Assembly: GCF_002091955.1 (NCBI RefSeq)
Contig: NZ_MKKY01000059.1
Location: 62,001 to 126,000 of the forward strand
Direction: 5' to 3'
DNA length: 64,000 nucleotides
DNA from: Rhodococcus sp. 1168
Lineage (GTDB): Bacteria > Actinomycetota > Actinomycetes > Mycobacteriales > Mycobacteriaceae
Shown in pieces: positions 56,907 to 64,000 of the stretch (position 1 is the first letter of the stretch; each line of letters opens with the position of its first letter). Under the pieces are notes generated by a model, which was not told the origin of the DNA, searched no databases, and saw only the letters and a program-made list of their open reading frames with translations. The position numbers were made by a program, and so were the translations under genes.

Positions 56907-58198
56907 CGGCGTCCCGATCGGCCTGGCTTGTCCCTGGTACGCCGCGGCACTGGGCGCCTTCGGCGATCCACCTCGCGTGCGGGCCCGCTCTGGCGGACTG
57001 TGGGTATCACCTCGACGACTGGTGATCCCGGAGGTGCCTGCGCACCCGTGGACTCGGCCAGTGCCGGACTCGACGCGGTCACGTCGGTGAACTCGGCCAG
57101 GATCCCGGCCTCGGCGGCAAGCGCCGCGACGTGCGATTGCTGGCTATCGGTGACAAGCGTGACGACGGTGCCGGTCTCTCCTGCCCGCGCTGTACGCCCG
57201 GCGCGATGCGTGTAGTCCTTCGCATCAGCGGGCGGATCCACGTGCACGACCAGTGTGATTCCGTCGACGTGCAGGCCGCGGGCCGCGACATCGGTGGCTA
57301 CCAAGACCGTAACCGAACCATCCGCAAATGCAGCGAGAGTTCTGGTTCGATTGGCCTGAGATTTGTCACCGTGCAACGCGAGTGCAGACACGCCCACTTC
57401 GCGCAGAGATGCGGTGAATCGATCCGCCGCATGCTTGGTGCGCAGAAAGATCATGGTTCGCCCTGTTCGCGACGCGATCCGCAGTGCGATCGAATTCTTG
57501 TCGGTGTCGGCCACGCGGAAGAAGAGGTGTTTCATTGTCGCCTGAGCGAGTGCGGGTGGCTCGGCGGAGTGAATGGCGGGGGAGTCGAAGTACCGCTGCA
57601 CCAGGTCGTCGACATCTCCATCGAGGGTCGCTGAGAACAGCATGCGCTGTCCACCTTTCGGGGTGCGGTCCACAAGCTTTCGCACCTGCGGTAGAAAGCC
57701 GAGATCGGCCATCCGATCAGCTTCGTCCACCACTGTGATGGCGATGTCGGCGAGAGAGACAGCAGCGTGCTGAATGAGATCCTCGAGACGTCCTGGGGTC
57801 GCCACAACGACGTCGACGCCGCGCATGAGGCGTTCGGACTGGCGCTTCATCGGTACCCCGCCGACGATTCCCATCACTCGGACGCCCAACGCGAGTGCCG
57901 GTTCCTCCAGCGCCCGTTCGATTTGCAAGGCCAACTCGCGTGTCGGAACCAGTATCAACCCGCGGGGACTTCTCGGTCGGCTACTCGCACCCGACAGTCG
58001 CTGGAGCATCGGCAATCCGAATGCAAAGGTCTTCCCGGACCCGGTCGGCGCGCGACCGAGAATGTCTTGTCCGGCAAGGGCATCGGGGATCGCTGCGGTC
58101 TGGATGTCGAACGGAATATCGATACCGATCCGATTCAAAGCATGGATCAAGACAGGTCGGAGTCCCAAATCGGCAAACGACGTTTCGGAACGGGGCAT
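56903..58198 (-). CDS. DEAD-box RNA helicase (RhlE-like), first copy
   Basis: A 431-residue RNA helicase. The Q motif region is SFADLGLRPVLIHALNRIGI, motif I APTGSGKT, motif Ia VPTRELA, motif II VVDEADRMADLG (DEAD), motif III FSATLDGDV, and the C-terminal RecA domain has VLVATDVAARGLHVDG and YTHRAGRTARAGETGTVV. A basic tail (RRRRPVPRRTRDKPGRSGRR) probably binds RNA. It may act in ribosome assembly or RNA decay in the cold. The true start is ATG 58198; the longer frame upstream is not coding-like. Confidence 0.93.
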   Translation of the reverse strand: MPRSETSFADLGLRPVLIHALNRIGIDIPFDIQTAAIPDALAGQDILGRAPTGSGKTFAFGLPMLQRLSGASSRPRSPRGLILVPTRELALQIERALEEPALALGVRVMGIVGGVPMKRQSERLMRGVDVVVATPGRLEDLIQHAAVSLADIAITVVDEADRMADLGFLPQVRKLVDRTPKGGQRMLFSATLDGDVDDLVQRYFDSPAIHSAEPPALAQATMKHLFFRVADTDKNSIALRIASRTGRTMIFLRTKHAADRFTASLREVGVSALALHGDKSQANRTRTLAAFADGSVTVLVATDVAARGLHVDGITLVVHVDPPADAKDYTHRAGRTARAGETGTVVTLVTDSQQSHVAALAAEAGILAEFTDVTASSPALAESTGAQAPPGSPVVEVIPTVRQSGPAREVDRRRRPVPRRTRDKPGRSGRR

Positions 58199-58327
58199 AG
58201 CGGAACAGTACCGCCCGGGAAGTTTCTGTCGGTGCCATAGGCAATCATTCTCGATGCGAACATACGTTCGAGACCGTTGATCCGGCCTGCCTTTGCGCTG
58301 TTGGATCCAGACAAGCTTGGGGGAGCT

Positions 58328-58837
58328 ATGTGTGCAATGTGTGACGGGCAGTCGATGGAGGGCTACGTGCGGAAGGTGCACGGCCTCGTGGACCGCCATG
58401 GTTGGGCTTTGCAGTATGTCAATTCGGAGGTGAATTCGAACTTCGATCCAGACAACGCCGGTGTGATCGAACCGGCATTCTGCTACACAGTCGGTTTGAC
58501 GGCCCTCGGACACCCCGAGTTGATCGTGACGGGGCGATCACCCGGGGAATCTGCCGCCGCATTGAACACGCTGGCCAGGCGGGTGATCCTCGGCGGTCGG
58601 GCGTTCGAGCCCGGCATGGAGTCCGCGGCAGCCGGTTTCGACTTTCACTTCGTCGACGTGACCTACTGCGATGAGTGGCTCCTCATGGCTTCGGAGGTGT
58701 ACCCATCCGATCGGATCCGCGCGGTGCAGGCCGTGTGGCGTGACTCCCAGGGGGACTTGCCATGGGAAGGCGACGTGTCCTCGACGATCGTGCAACCCAT
58801 CCTCGGAACGCCGTTGGGCTGGGGTCTTTACGACTGA
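58328..58837 (+). CDS. DUF4262 domain protein
   Basis: A 169-residue soluble protein. CAMCDGQSMEGYVRKVHGLV, FCYTVGLTALGHPELIVTGR, and HFVDVTYCDEWLLMASEVYP are typical of DUF4262; the last residues LGTPLGWGLYD are also typical. The CAMC at the N terminus could bind metal. ATG 58328 follows GGGGGAG closely. No function has been demonstrated for this family. It is divergent from the helicase and convergent with gnd. Confidence 0.85.
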   Translation: MCAMCDGQSMEGYVRKVHGLVDRHGWALQYVNSEVNSNFDPDNAGVIEPAFCYTVGLTALGHPELIVTGRSPGESAAALNTLARRVILGGRAFEPGMESAAAGFDFHFVDVTYCDEWLLMASEVYPSDRIRAVQAVWRDSQGDLPWEGDVSSTIVQPILGTPLGWGLYD

Positions 58838-58930
58838 ATCCGACATTCGGATCATGCCGGGCGACAGTGCGGTGGCACCCATCGATATGTGGTGGTTGCC
58901 ACCGCACCCTACGCCCGTGTTCGGTTCGAC

Positions 58931-60382
58931 TCAGGCTTGAACTTCGCTTCGATCGCCGCTCCAGAGCGTGTGGAATTTGCCCTCGGAATCGATGCGCTCG
59001 TAGGTGTGTGCGCCGAAGAAGTCCCGCTGGCCCTGAGTCAAGGCGGCAGGGAGCCGCTCGGCTCGAAGCGCGTCGTAGTACGCCAGCGACGAGGCGAAGG
59101 CAGGCACCGGAATGCCGAGTGACGCCGCGGTGATGACGACGCGGCGCCAGTTGTCGATCGCGTCTTCGATCGCGTCACGGAAGTACGGCGCGAGAATCAA
59201 GCTCGGAAGCGAGGAATTGTCTTCGTACGCATCTTTGATTCGGTTGAGGAAGCGCGCACGGATGATGCAGCCTCCGCGCCAGATCGTGGCGAGATCACCC
59301 GGGTGGAGGTTCCAGTCGTACTCGGTGCTGCCAGCCGCGATCTGATCGAAACCCTGCGCGTACGCAACGATTTTTGACGCGTACAACGCCCGACTGATGT
59401 CGTGAGTGAACTGCTCGGCATCAGTCGGCTTGTCTGCGAGTCCGCCCGACGCCAACCCGACAGCGGCCTCGCGCTGCGTGCGCGAGCCGGAGAGTGCGCG
59501 TGCAAACACGGCTTCGGCGATGCCGGTCACCGGCACACCTAGGTCGAGAGCGGCCTTGACCGTCCAGCGGCCGGTGCCCTTCTGCTCGGCGGCGTCGACG
59601 ATGACGTCGACCAACGGCTTGCCTGTTTTCGCGTCCACCTGTCGAAGGACCTCCGCTGTGATCTCGACGAGGTAGCTCTCGAGGTCACCCTTGTTCCACT
59701 CGGTGAATACGTCCGCAACCTGAGCGGGTGAGTAGTCCAGCGCGTCACGGAACAGGTTGTACGCCTCGCCGATCAACTGCATGTCGGCGTACTCGATGCC
59801 GTTGTGCACCATCTTGACGAAGTGGCCGGAGCCGTCAGGGCCGATGTGTGTGCAGCACGGTGTGCCGTCGACCTGTGCCGCAATTGATTCGAGGAGAGGG
59901 CCGAGTGCCTTGTAGGACTCGACTGGACCGCCGGGCATGATCGACGGGCCGTTGAGTGCGCCTTCTTCACCACCGGAGATTCCTGCGCCGACGAACAGCA
60001 GTCCACGCTCCTTCAGTGAAGCTTCGCGTCTGATCGTGTCTGTGTAGAGCGCATTTCCGCCGTCGATGATGATGTCGCCCTGCTCCATGGCACCGGCGAG
60101 CTCTTCGATCACAGCGTCGGTCGGCTCCCCGGCTTTGACCATGATCAAAACTCGGCGAGGCTTCTGCAGTGCGGCGACGAATTCTTCGATAGTTTCAGTG
60201 CGAATGAACTTGCCTTCGCTACCGTGCGCTTCGAGGAGTGCATCCGTTTTGGAAATGCTGCGATTGTGAAGCGCAACCGTGTGTCCGTGATGCGCGAAGT
60301 TCCTGGCGATGTTCGAGCCCATCACTGCAAGGCCGGTGACACCGATCTGGGCGAGTTCTGACGAGTCCACTGCTGAGGTCAT
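58931..60382 (-). CDS. gnd: 6-phosphogluconate dehydrogenase, decarboxylating
   Basis: A 483-residue NADP-dependent enzyme of the oxidative pentose phosphate pathway, giving ribulose-5-phosphate and CO2. Motifs are the coenzyme loop GVTGLAVMGSNIARNFAHHG, VGAGISGGEEGALNGPSIMP with the substrate-binding Ser-Gly-Gly, and HFVKMVHNGIEYADMQLIGE with the catalytic Lys and following Glu. The C-terminal swapped tail FGAHTYERIDSEGKFHTLWS is complete. This is the long dimer form. ATG 60382 (MTSAVDSSEL) is chosen over an upstream alternative. Confidence 0.96.
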   Translation of the reverse strand: MTSAVDSSELAQIGVTGLAVMGSNIARNFAHHGHTVALHNRSISKTDALLEAHGSEGKFIRTETIEEFVAALQKPRRVLIMVKAGEPTDAVIEELAGAMEQGDIIIDGGNALYTDTIRREASLKERGLLFVGAGISGGEEGALNGPSIMPGGPVESYKALGPLLESIAAQVDGTPCCTHIGPDGSGHFVKMVHNGIEYADMQLIGEAYNLFRDALDYSPAQVADVFTEWNKGDLESYLVEITAEVLRQVDAKTGKPLVDVIVDAAEQKGTGRWTVKAALDLGVPVTGIAEAVFARALSGSRTQREAAVGLASGGLADKPTDAEQFTHDISRALYASKIVAYAQGFDQIAAGSTEYDWNLHPGDLATIWRGGCIIRARFLNRIKDAYEDNSSLPSLILAPYFRDAIEDAIDNWRRVVITAASLGIPVPAFASSLAYYDALRAERLPAALTQGQRDFFGAHTYERIDSEGKFHTLWSGDRSEVQA

Positions 60383-60493
60383 GAGTACAGCTTTCCTTGC
60401 CGAGCGCACAAACGAAAGCCAGGCACGCGTATCGCGTCGATCGAGTCAGCGAAATTTGTTGCCGGACAGAGCTCGAACGGCGCAGCAACCAAA

Positions 60494-60533
60494 AGTGGAG
60501 GGCACTGCTTCTTGCGAAGCAGTGCCCTCCACT
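60494..60533 (-). terminator. Strong intrinsic terminator after the second DEAD-box helicase
   Basis: A perfect 18-bp stem (60494-60511 with 60516-60533) around a 4-nt loop, followed on the minus strand by TTTTGG. It sits 27 nt after the helicase stop, between that gene and gnd on the same strand, and so separates the two transcripts. Confidence 0.9.
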
Positions 60534-60559
60534 GTCGAATGAACTGAACCGATCAACTA

Positions 60560-62191
60560 TCAGTGATCGCGCGCAGGCCCATCGAAGCCGTCGTACGAGC
60601 GGCGATCGGTGCGGCTACGGAAGCCGCTTGTCTTCGACTCTTCGCGGACGAATGTCGACTGAGTGCGAGGACGGTCGCCCTGGTAGCCGCCGGTGCGGGG
60701 GCGGTCACCTTGGTAGCCGCCGGTGCGCGGTCGGTCGCCCTGGTATCCACCCGAACTCGATCGATCGCCCTGGTATCCACCCGAAGTCGACCGGTCACCT
60801 TGGTAACCACCGGTACGGGGGCGGTCACCTTGGTAACCACCGGTACGGGGGCGGTCGCCCTGGTAACCACCGGTACGGGGGCGGTCGCCCTGGTAGCCGC
60901 CCGAGCGAGGGCGGCTGTCGCGCCGGTCTCTAGGTGCACTGCTTTCGGCGCGCAATGGGTCGCCCGTGGGCTTCTTCGCTCCGGTAATGCTGTTGAGCTC
61001 GGCCGAGCCCGGTGCGACGTTGACCGAAGTCGCTTTGACTCCAGCCATGCCGGTCAGACGCTGAACCTGTCGACGCTGGTTCGGCAGGACGATCGCGACG
61101 ACTGTGCCCTTTTCGCCTGCACGGGCAGTACGGCCCGCGCGGTGAAGGTAGTCCTTGTGATCAGCGGGCGGGTCGACGTGAACGACCAAGTCGATTCCGT
61201 CGACGTGAATTCCACGGGCCGCGACGTCCGTTGCGACCAAGACAGGCGTGCGCCCGGCCTTGAAACGCTCGAGGACGCGGGTGCGCTGGTTCTGTGCCTT
61301 GCCACCGTGGAGCGACTCTGCGGCGATGCCGAGAGCACGAAGGCGGTCGGTGATGCCATCGCACCCCAGTTTGGTCCGAGCGAACATGATCGTCCTGCCG
61401 TCGCGGGCACCGATCTCGGAGAGGACGACATCCTTCTGGCCGCGATCGACCATCAGCATGTAGTGATCCATCGTGTTGACACTGGCCTTGCCGTCCTGCG
61501 TCGAGTGCTCGACGTGATCGGGAAGGAACTGACGAACGAGTGACTGGACTTCACGATCGAGGGTGGCGGAGAACAGCATTCGCTGTCCATCGGCCGGAGT
61601 GTCCGCCAGAACGGCACGTACCTCGGGAAGGAATCCCATGTCGGCCATTTGGTCTGCTTCGTCGAGGGCAGTGATCTCGATGGAGTCGAGAATGCAGGTG
61701 CTCTGGCGAAGGTGATCGGCAAGACGCCCTGGTGTCGCAACGAGAACGTCGACTCCTCGGCGAAGCTGCTCGACCTGCTTGTTGAACGGCGTGCCGCCAA
61801 CCGCAGCAAGCAACCGAAGACCCTGCGCATTTGCGTAGGGGAGCAGGGAGTCCACGACCTGGAAAGCAAGCTCACGGGTCGGAACCAGCACCAGCGCGCG
61901 AGGACGCTTGGCTGCGGGCCGGTCCGTGTGCTGTGCGAGGCGAGCGAGAATCGGAAGACCGAACGCCAGGGTCTTACCCGAACCTGTCTGCGCACGTCCG
62001 AGGACATTCTTCCCGGCAATCGCGTCGGGGAGTGCTTTGGCCTGGATCGGCGAAGGCACGGTGATGGAGTTGCGAGCCAAAGCGGCCACTACAGCCTCGG
62101 GAAGTCCGAGTTCAGCGAAGGTAACGACCGTGGTCGGTACTTCGTCTGCAGTGGGTGTTGTTGGTGTACTAGTCGAAACAGCGTGAGTCAC
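60560..62191 (-). CDS. DEAD-box RNA helicase with repetitive GGYQGDR tail
   Basis: A 543-residue RhlE-like RNA helicase. Motifs are VTFAELGLPEAVVAALARNS (Q region), AQTGSGKT, VPTRELA, ALDEADQMADMG (DEAD), FSATLDREV, VLVATDVAARGIHVDG and YLHRAGRTARAGEKGTVV. The C-terminal 130 residues are disordered with eight GGYQGDR-x3 repeats and further Arg/Gly-rich sequence, likely an RNA-binding or phase-separating tail. GTG 62191 has AGAGG 9-11 nt upstream; the longer frame is rejected because it reads through the structured leader. It has its own strong terminator. Confidence 0.93.
   Translation of the reverse strand: MTHAVSTSTPTTPTADEVPTTVVTFAELGLPEAVVAALARNSITVPSPIQAKALPDAIAGKNVLGRAQTGSGKTLAFGLPILARLAQHTDRPAAKRPRALVLVPTRELAFQVVDSLLPYANAQGLRLLAAVGGTPFNKQVEQLRRGVDVLVATPGRLADHLRQSTCILDSIEITALDEADQMADMGFLPEVRAVLADTPADGQRMLFSATLDREVQSLVRQFLPDHVEHSTQDGKASVNTMDHYMLMVDRGQKDVVLSEIGARDGRTIMFARTKLGCDGITDRLRALGIAAESLHGGKAQNQRTRVLERFKAGRTPVLVATDVAARGIHVDGIDLVVHVDPPADHKDYLHRAGRTARAGEKGTVVAIVLPNQRRQVQRLTGMAGVKATSVNVAPGSAELNSITGAKKPTGDPLRAESSAPRDRRDSRPRSGGYQGDRPRTGGYQGDRPRTGGYQGDRPRTGGYQGDRSTSGGYQGDRSSSGGYQGDRPRTGGYQGDRPRTGGYQGDRPRTQSTFVREESKTSGFRSRTDRRSYDGFDGPARDH
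60671..60910. repeat. Eight 30-bp repeats coding GGYQGDR-x3
   Basis: Eight tandem 30-bp units in the helicase tail, coding GGYQGDR followed by PRT (six times), STS or SSS. Some copies are nearly identical at the nucleotide level, so the array can expand or contract. Confidence 0.9.
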
Positions 62192-62258
62192 GCAGTTGAA
62201 CCTCTCCGGATTACGGGCACGCCACGAAGCCACAGCTGAGAAAGACCCGCAGGAGAAG

Positions 62259-62357
62259 GGCACATAAACAGCTAGATCACATAGAGACGAGCCAGGGCAC
62301 TGTCACCTGGCCATCCTTGCGCAGTTGAACCTCGCGCAGAGTGGGGCTGTTTGTGCC
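62259..62357 (-). promoter_or_regulatory. Structured leader of the DEAD-box helicase gene, three-way junction candidate
   Basis: In the helicase mRNA sense, a closing stem P1 pairs GGCACAAACAGC (62357-62346) with GCTGTT-TA-TGTGCC (62272-62259): 12 bp with a 2-nt bulge. Inside are hairpin P2, TGCGC (62338-62334) with GCGCA (62322-62318) and an 11-nt loop, and hairpin P3, GCCAGG (62311-62306) with CCTGGC (62296-62291) and a 9-nt loop. The P2 loop GAGGTTCAACT is part of a 14-nt exact copy of the gene's own ribosome-binding region (62204-62191). It ends 67 nt before the GTG. I do not recognise a described motif. Confidence 0.6.
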
Positions 62358-62469
62358 TTATCGAATTACTAGGCCGCGATGGCGACCTAGGACTACTGTA
62401 CGCGACTGCTCTTCGATTCATCGACTCGAAATATGTGAGCTGCCCTACTCCCGTGACCGAACGACAGGG

Positions 62470-63432
62470 CTAACTCGAGCCGAGTAGTCGACCGAGTTCG
62501 TCGAGCCACGGCATCGCGACGAAAATCGTCGGCAGAACCAAAATGATCACGGCAGCGAGGTACGCCGCGACGCTGACGCGGATATCGGTGCGAGGCGCAC
62601 CCAGACGTCGCACCCTGATCAGAGTGCTCGGGCCGCCGGCCGCGAGTGCACCGCGCGGAGCAGTCGATCCAGCACACGTCACGAGTGCCCTGGCCAGCGG
62701 TGTCGGCCCGGTTGCTTTGACGGCAGAGTCGTCGGCCAGCAGTTCGACGAGCAACTGCACGCTTCCGAGTGCGGATCGACTTCGGACTATGCGCGGGAAA
62801 GCCTCGTTGACTGCGGTGAACGCCTCGAGGACGAGATCGTGACGAGAACGTAGATGCGATCGCTCGTGACTGAGGATCGCCTTGATCTCGGACCTGTTGA
62901 GATTGGTCAACACGCCCTCGCTCAGCACCACGCGTTGACGGAGACCGGGGAGGCAATAGGCGATCGGTTCTACGGCATCGAGAACACGTACGTCCGCGTC
63001 GCGCACGCCTGGGAACGGCCGACCGGAGTCACTGCTGCGATCGAGCAGATCGACCAAAACGCGATGGCGAGCCCGCCGACGCCGTGTTCGGACGAATACT
63101 TGAACGAAGGAGAACATCAGTTTGGCGCCGATGCTCAAGGTGATTGCCAGCACGACCACGTACAGAACCCACAGCGGCAGGCCGAGTGCTTCGATTTCGT
63201 CCGTCGGAGCTGTAGTTGGACGGCCGTCCGGACCGGGAACCAACAGCAGACCGCCGATGGCCAGCCCTGAGCTGAACGCAGAGAGCACCGCAGCGATGGC
63301 AATTGCTTGCCAAAGGACGAGAGCTGCACGCGGCGCGCGATAAGGCCATGTTGCACGACTGAACACAGCAGGGACGGGACCGGCAAGAAGCAGTGCGAGT
63401 ACCGCGAAGACCAACGCAGTGGTGGAGTTCAT
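62470..63432 (-). CDS. M56-family membrane metallopeptidase (BlaR1-like)
   Basis: A 320-residue membrane protease. Three hydrophobic segments (about 6-25, 37-65, 87-112) precede the zinc site HERSH at 189-193 in SEIKAILSHERSHLRSRHDL; a last membrane segment lies near the C terminus. There is no extracytoplasmic penicillin-binding sensor domain, so it is a short BlaR1-like protease. It probably cleaves the BlaI-type repressor encoded just upstream (25-nt gap). Start is ATG 63432 with GAGGA nearby. Confidence 0.88.
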   Translation of the reverse strand: MNSTTALVFAVLALLLAGPVPAVFSRATWPYRAPRAALVLWQAIAIAAVLSAFSSGLAIGGLLLVPGPDGRPTTAPTDEIEALGLPLWVLYVVVLAITLSIGAKLMFSFVQVFVRTRRRRARHRVLVDLLDRSSDSGRPFPGVRDADVRVLDAVEPIAYCLPGLRQRVVLSEGVLTNLNRSEIKAILSHERSHLRSRHDLVLEAFTAVNEAFPRIVRSRSALGSVQLLVELLADDSAVKATGPTPLARALVTCAGSTAPRGALAAGGPSTLIRVRRLGAPRTDIRVSVAAYLAAVIILVLPTIFVAMPWLDELGRLLGSS

Positions 63433-63457
63433 GGTCCTCACTAACCGATGGCAGGGG

Positions 63458-63874
63458 TCAATCGGATTGCGGCGCTCCGACATGTGAAGTCGAATGTACA
63501 TCCGATTGTGCCAGTTCCAGAGCCGCCAGCGCTTCTCGGAGGGCCGCTGCTTCGTCTGCCCCCACTTGGCCGACGAAGTGAACCAATGCTGCTGCTCTTC
63601 CGCCGGACTTGGGTGCTTGCGCCAAGGCGTCCACCATCAGGCTCGCAACCAACTCGTCGCGGCTATGAAGTGGGGCATAGCGGTGTGCGCGATCATCGCG
63701 CTGCTGAACTACCAGCTGCTTCTTGGCAAGCCGCTGGAGCACGGTCATCACCGTTGTGTACGCCAGTTCACGATGTGCGGCGAGCGCTTCGTGCACCTGT
63801 CGAACAGTCTGTGGTTCCGTGGAATCCCACAGATGATCCATTACTGCACGTTCGAGTTCGCCTAGACCTGCCAT
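63458..63874 (-). CDS. BlaI/MecI-family transcriptional repressor
   Basis: A 138-residue winged-helix repressor. GELERAVMDHLWDSTEPQTV, RQVHEALAAHRELAYTTVMT and VLQRLAKKQLVVQQRDDRAH, RYAPLHSRDELVASLMVDAL fit BlaI. It dimerises and binds a palindromic operator until cleaved by a BlaR1-like protease, encoded next. ATG 63874 lies immediately after GGAGGA; a TTG at 63904 is an alternative start. The operator-like palindrome is 36 nt upstream. Confidence 0.92.
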   Translation of the reverse strand: MAGLGELERAVMDHLWDSTEPQTVRQVHEALAAHRELAYTTVMTVLQRLAKKQLVVQQRDDRAHRYAPLHSRDELVASLMVDALAQAPKSGGRAAALVHFVGQVGADEAAALREALAALELAQSDVHSTSHVGAPQSD

Positions 63875-63909
63875 TCCTCCGAGTCTACGGGTAGTCCGAC
63901 ACAAATGCG

Positions 63910-63926
63910 TACTACTTTATGTAGTA
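63910..63926. promoter_or_regulatory. BlaI-type operator palindrome
   Basis: TACTAC-TTTAT-GTAGTA, perfect 6-bp arms with a 5-nt AT spacer, upstream of the BlaI-family gene. It matches the TAC-N-GTA dyad form of BlaI operators, including the mycobacterial one. Autorepression of the blaI-M56 operon is expected. Confidence 0.8.
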
Positions 63927-64000
63927 ACTCTGTGATCTCGATTGCGGCGTGGTCGGCAGTTGTTGCGTGGCGAATTCATCGACAGTCCCAATTTAGTACC

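Noticed and set aside
60671..60910. Repeat array as a CRISPR
   Set aside because: The 30-bp units are contiguous with no spacers and code a regular peptide inside a helicase.

Overview
The window is chromosomal DNA of a high-GC actinobacterium, almost certainly Rhodococcus sensu lato or a close Nocardiaceae relative. The basis is frequent GTG/TTG starts, 1-8 nt start/stop overlaps, and a block at 36.5-56 kb whose gene order matches Mycobacterium tuberculosis Rv1822-Rv1843c: CDP-alcohol phosphotransferase, DUF881, small basic protein, DUF881, gcvH, garA, ftsR-like, bifunctional nuclease, MerR, gcvP, then a VWA protein, glcB, two CNNM/CBS proteins and guaB1. I saw no tRNA, rRNA, CRISPR array, insertion sequence or prophage.

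Layout. 0-12.4 kb is an accessory catabolic region: a partial acyl-CoA dehydrogenase, an IclR regulator, an intact and a broken enoyl-CoA hydratase, a complete TRAP transporter, DoxX-like, SnoaL-like, SDR, old-yellow-enzyme and FAD-dehydrogenase genes. Together they suggest uptake and beta-oxidation-like breakdown of an organic acid; the substrate is unknown. 12.4-16.8 kb holds an HxlR regulator, a thiol-redox module (DsbA-like, CcdA and a Cys-containing membrane protein) and methyltransferases. 17-24.3 kb has a frameshifted zinc alcohol dehydrogenase, a TetR/MFS pair, a decayed YrhK-like gene, a SulP transporter with MerR, and a VIT-family transporter. 24.4-31.5 kb is the least conventional part: a tiny Cys-rich ORF with a CDGSH protein, a ThiF/E1-like protein, a FeeM-like acyltransferase, a diguanylate cyclase, an SRPBCC-acyl-CoA synthetase fusion and a heme-oxygenase-like diiron enzyme. 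31.5-34.4 kb is furA-katG. 34.4-36.4 kb is a membrane protein, a glycine-zipper protein and a NUDIX hydrolase. 36.5-56 kb is the conserved core, including a tandem glycine riboswitch before gcvP. 56-64 kb has a DMT transporter, two DEAD-box helicases, DUF4262, 6-phosphogluconate dehydrogenase and a BlaI/M56 pair with its probable operator.

The observations most worth follow-up are: (i) a three-way-junction RNA candidate in the leader of the second DEAD-box helicase, whose hairpin loop carries an exact copy of that gene's own ribosome-binding region; (ii) the ThiF / FeeM-like / SRPBCC-ligase / diiron neighbourhood; (iii) the 36-residue Cys-rich ORF ahead of the CDGSH gene; and (iv) three genes broken by point lesions (TGG to TGA, a 1-nt deletion in a T run, and an insertion plus TGG to TAG) clustered between 5.7 and 21 kb.
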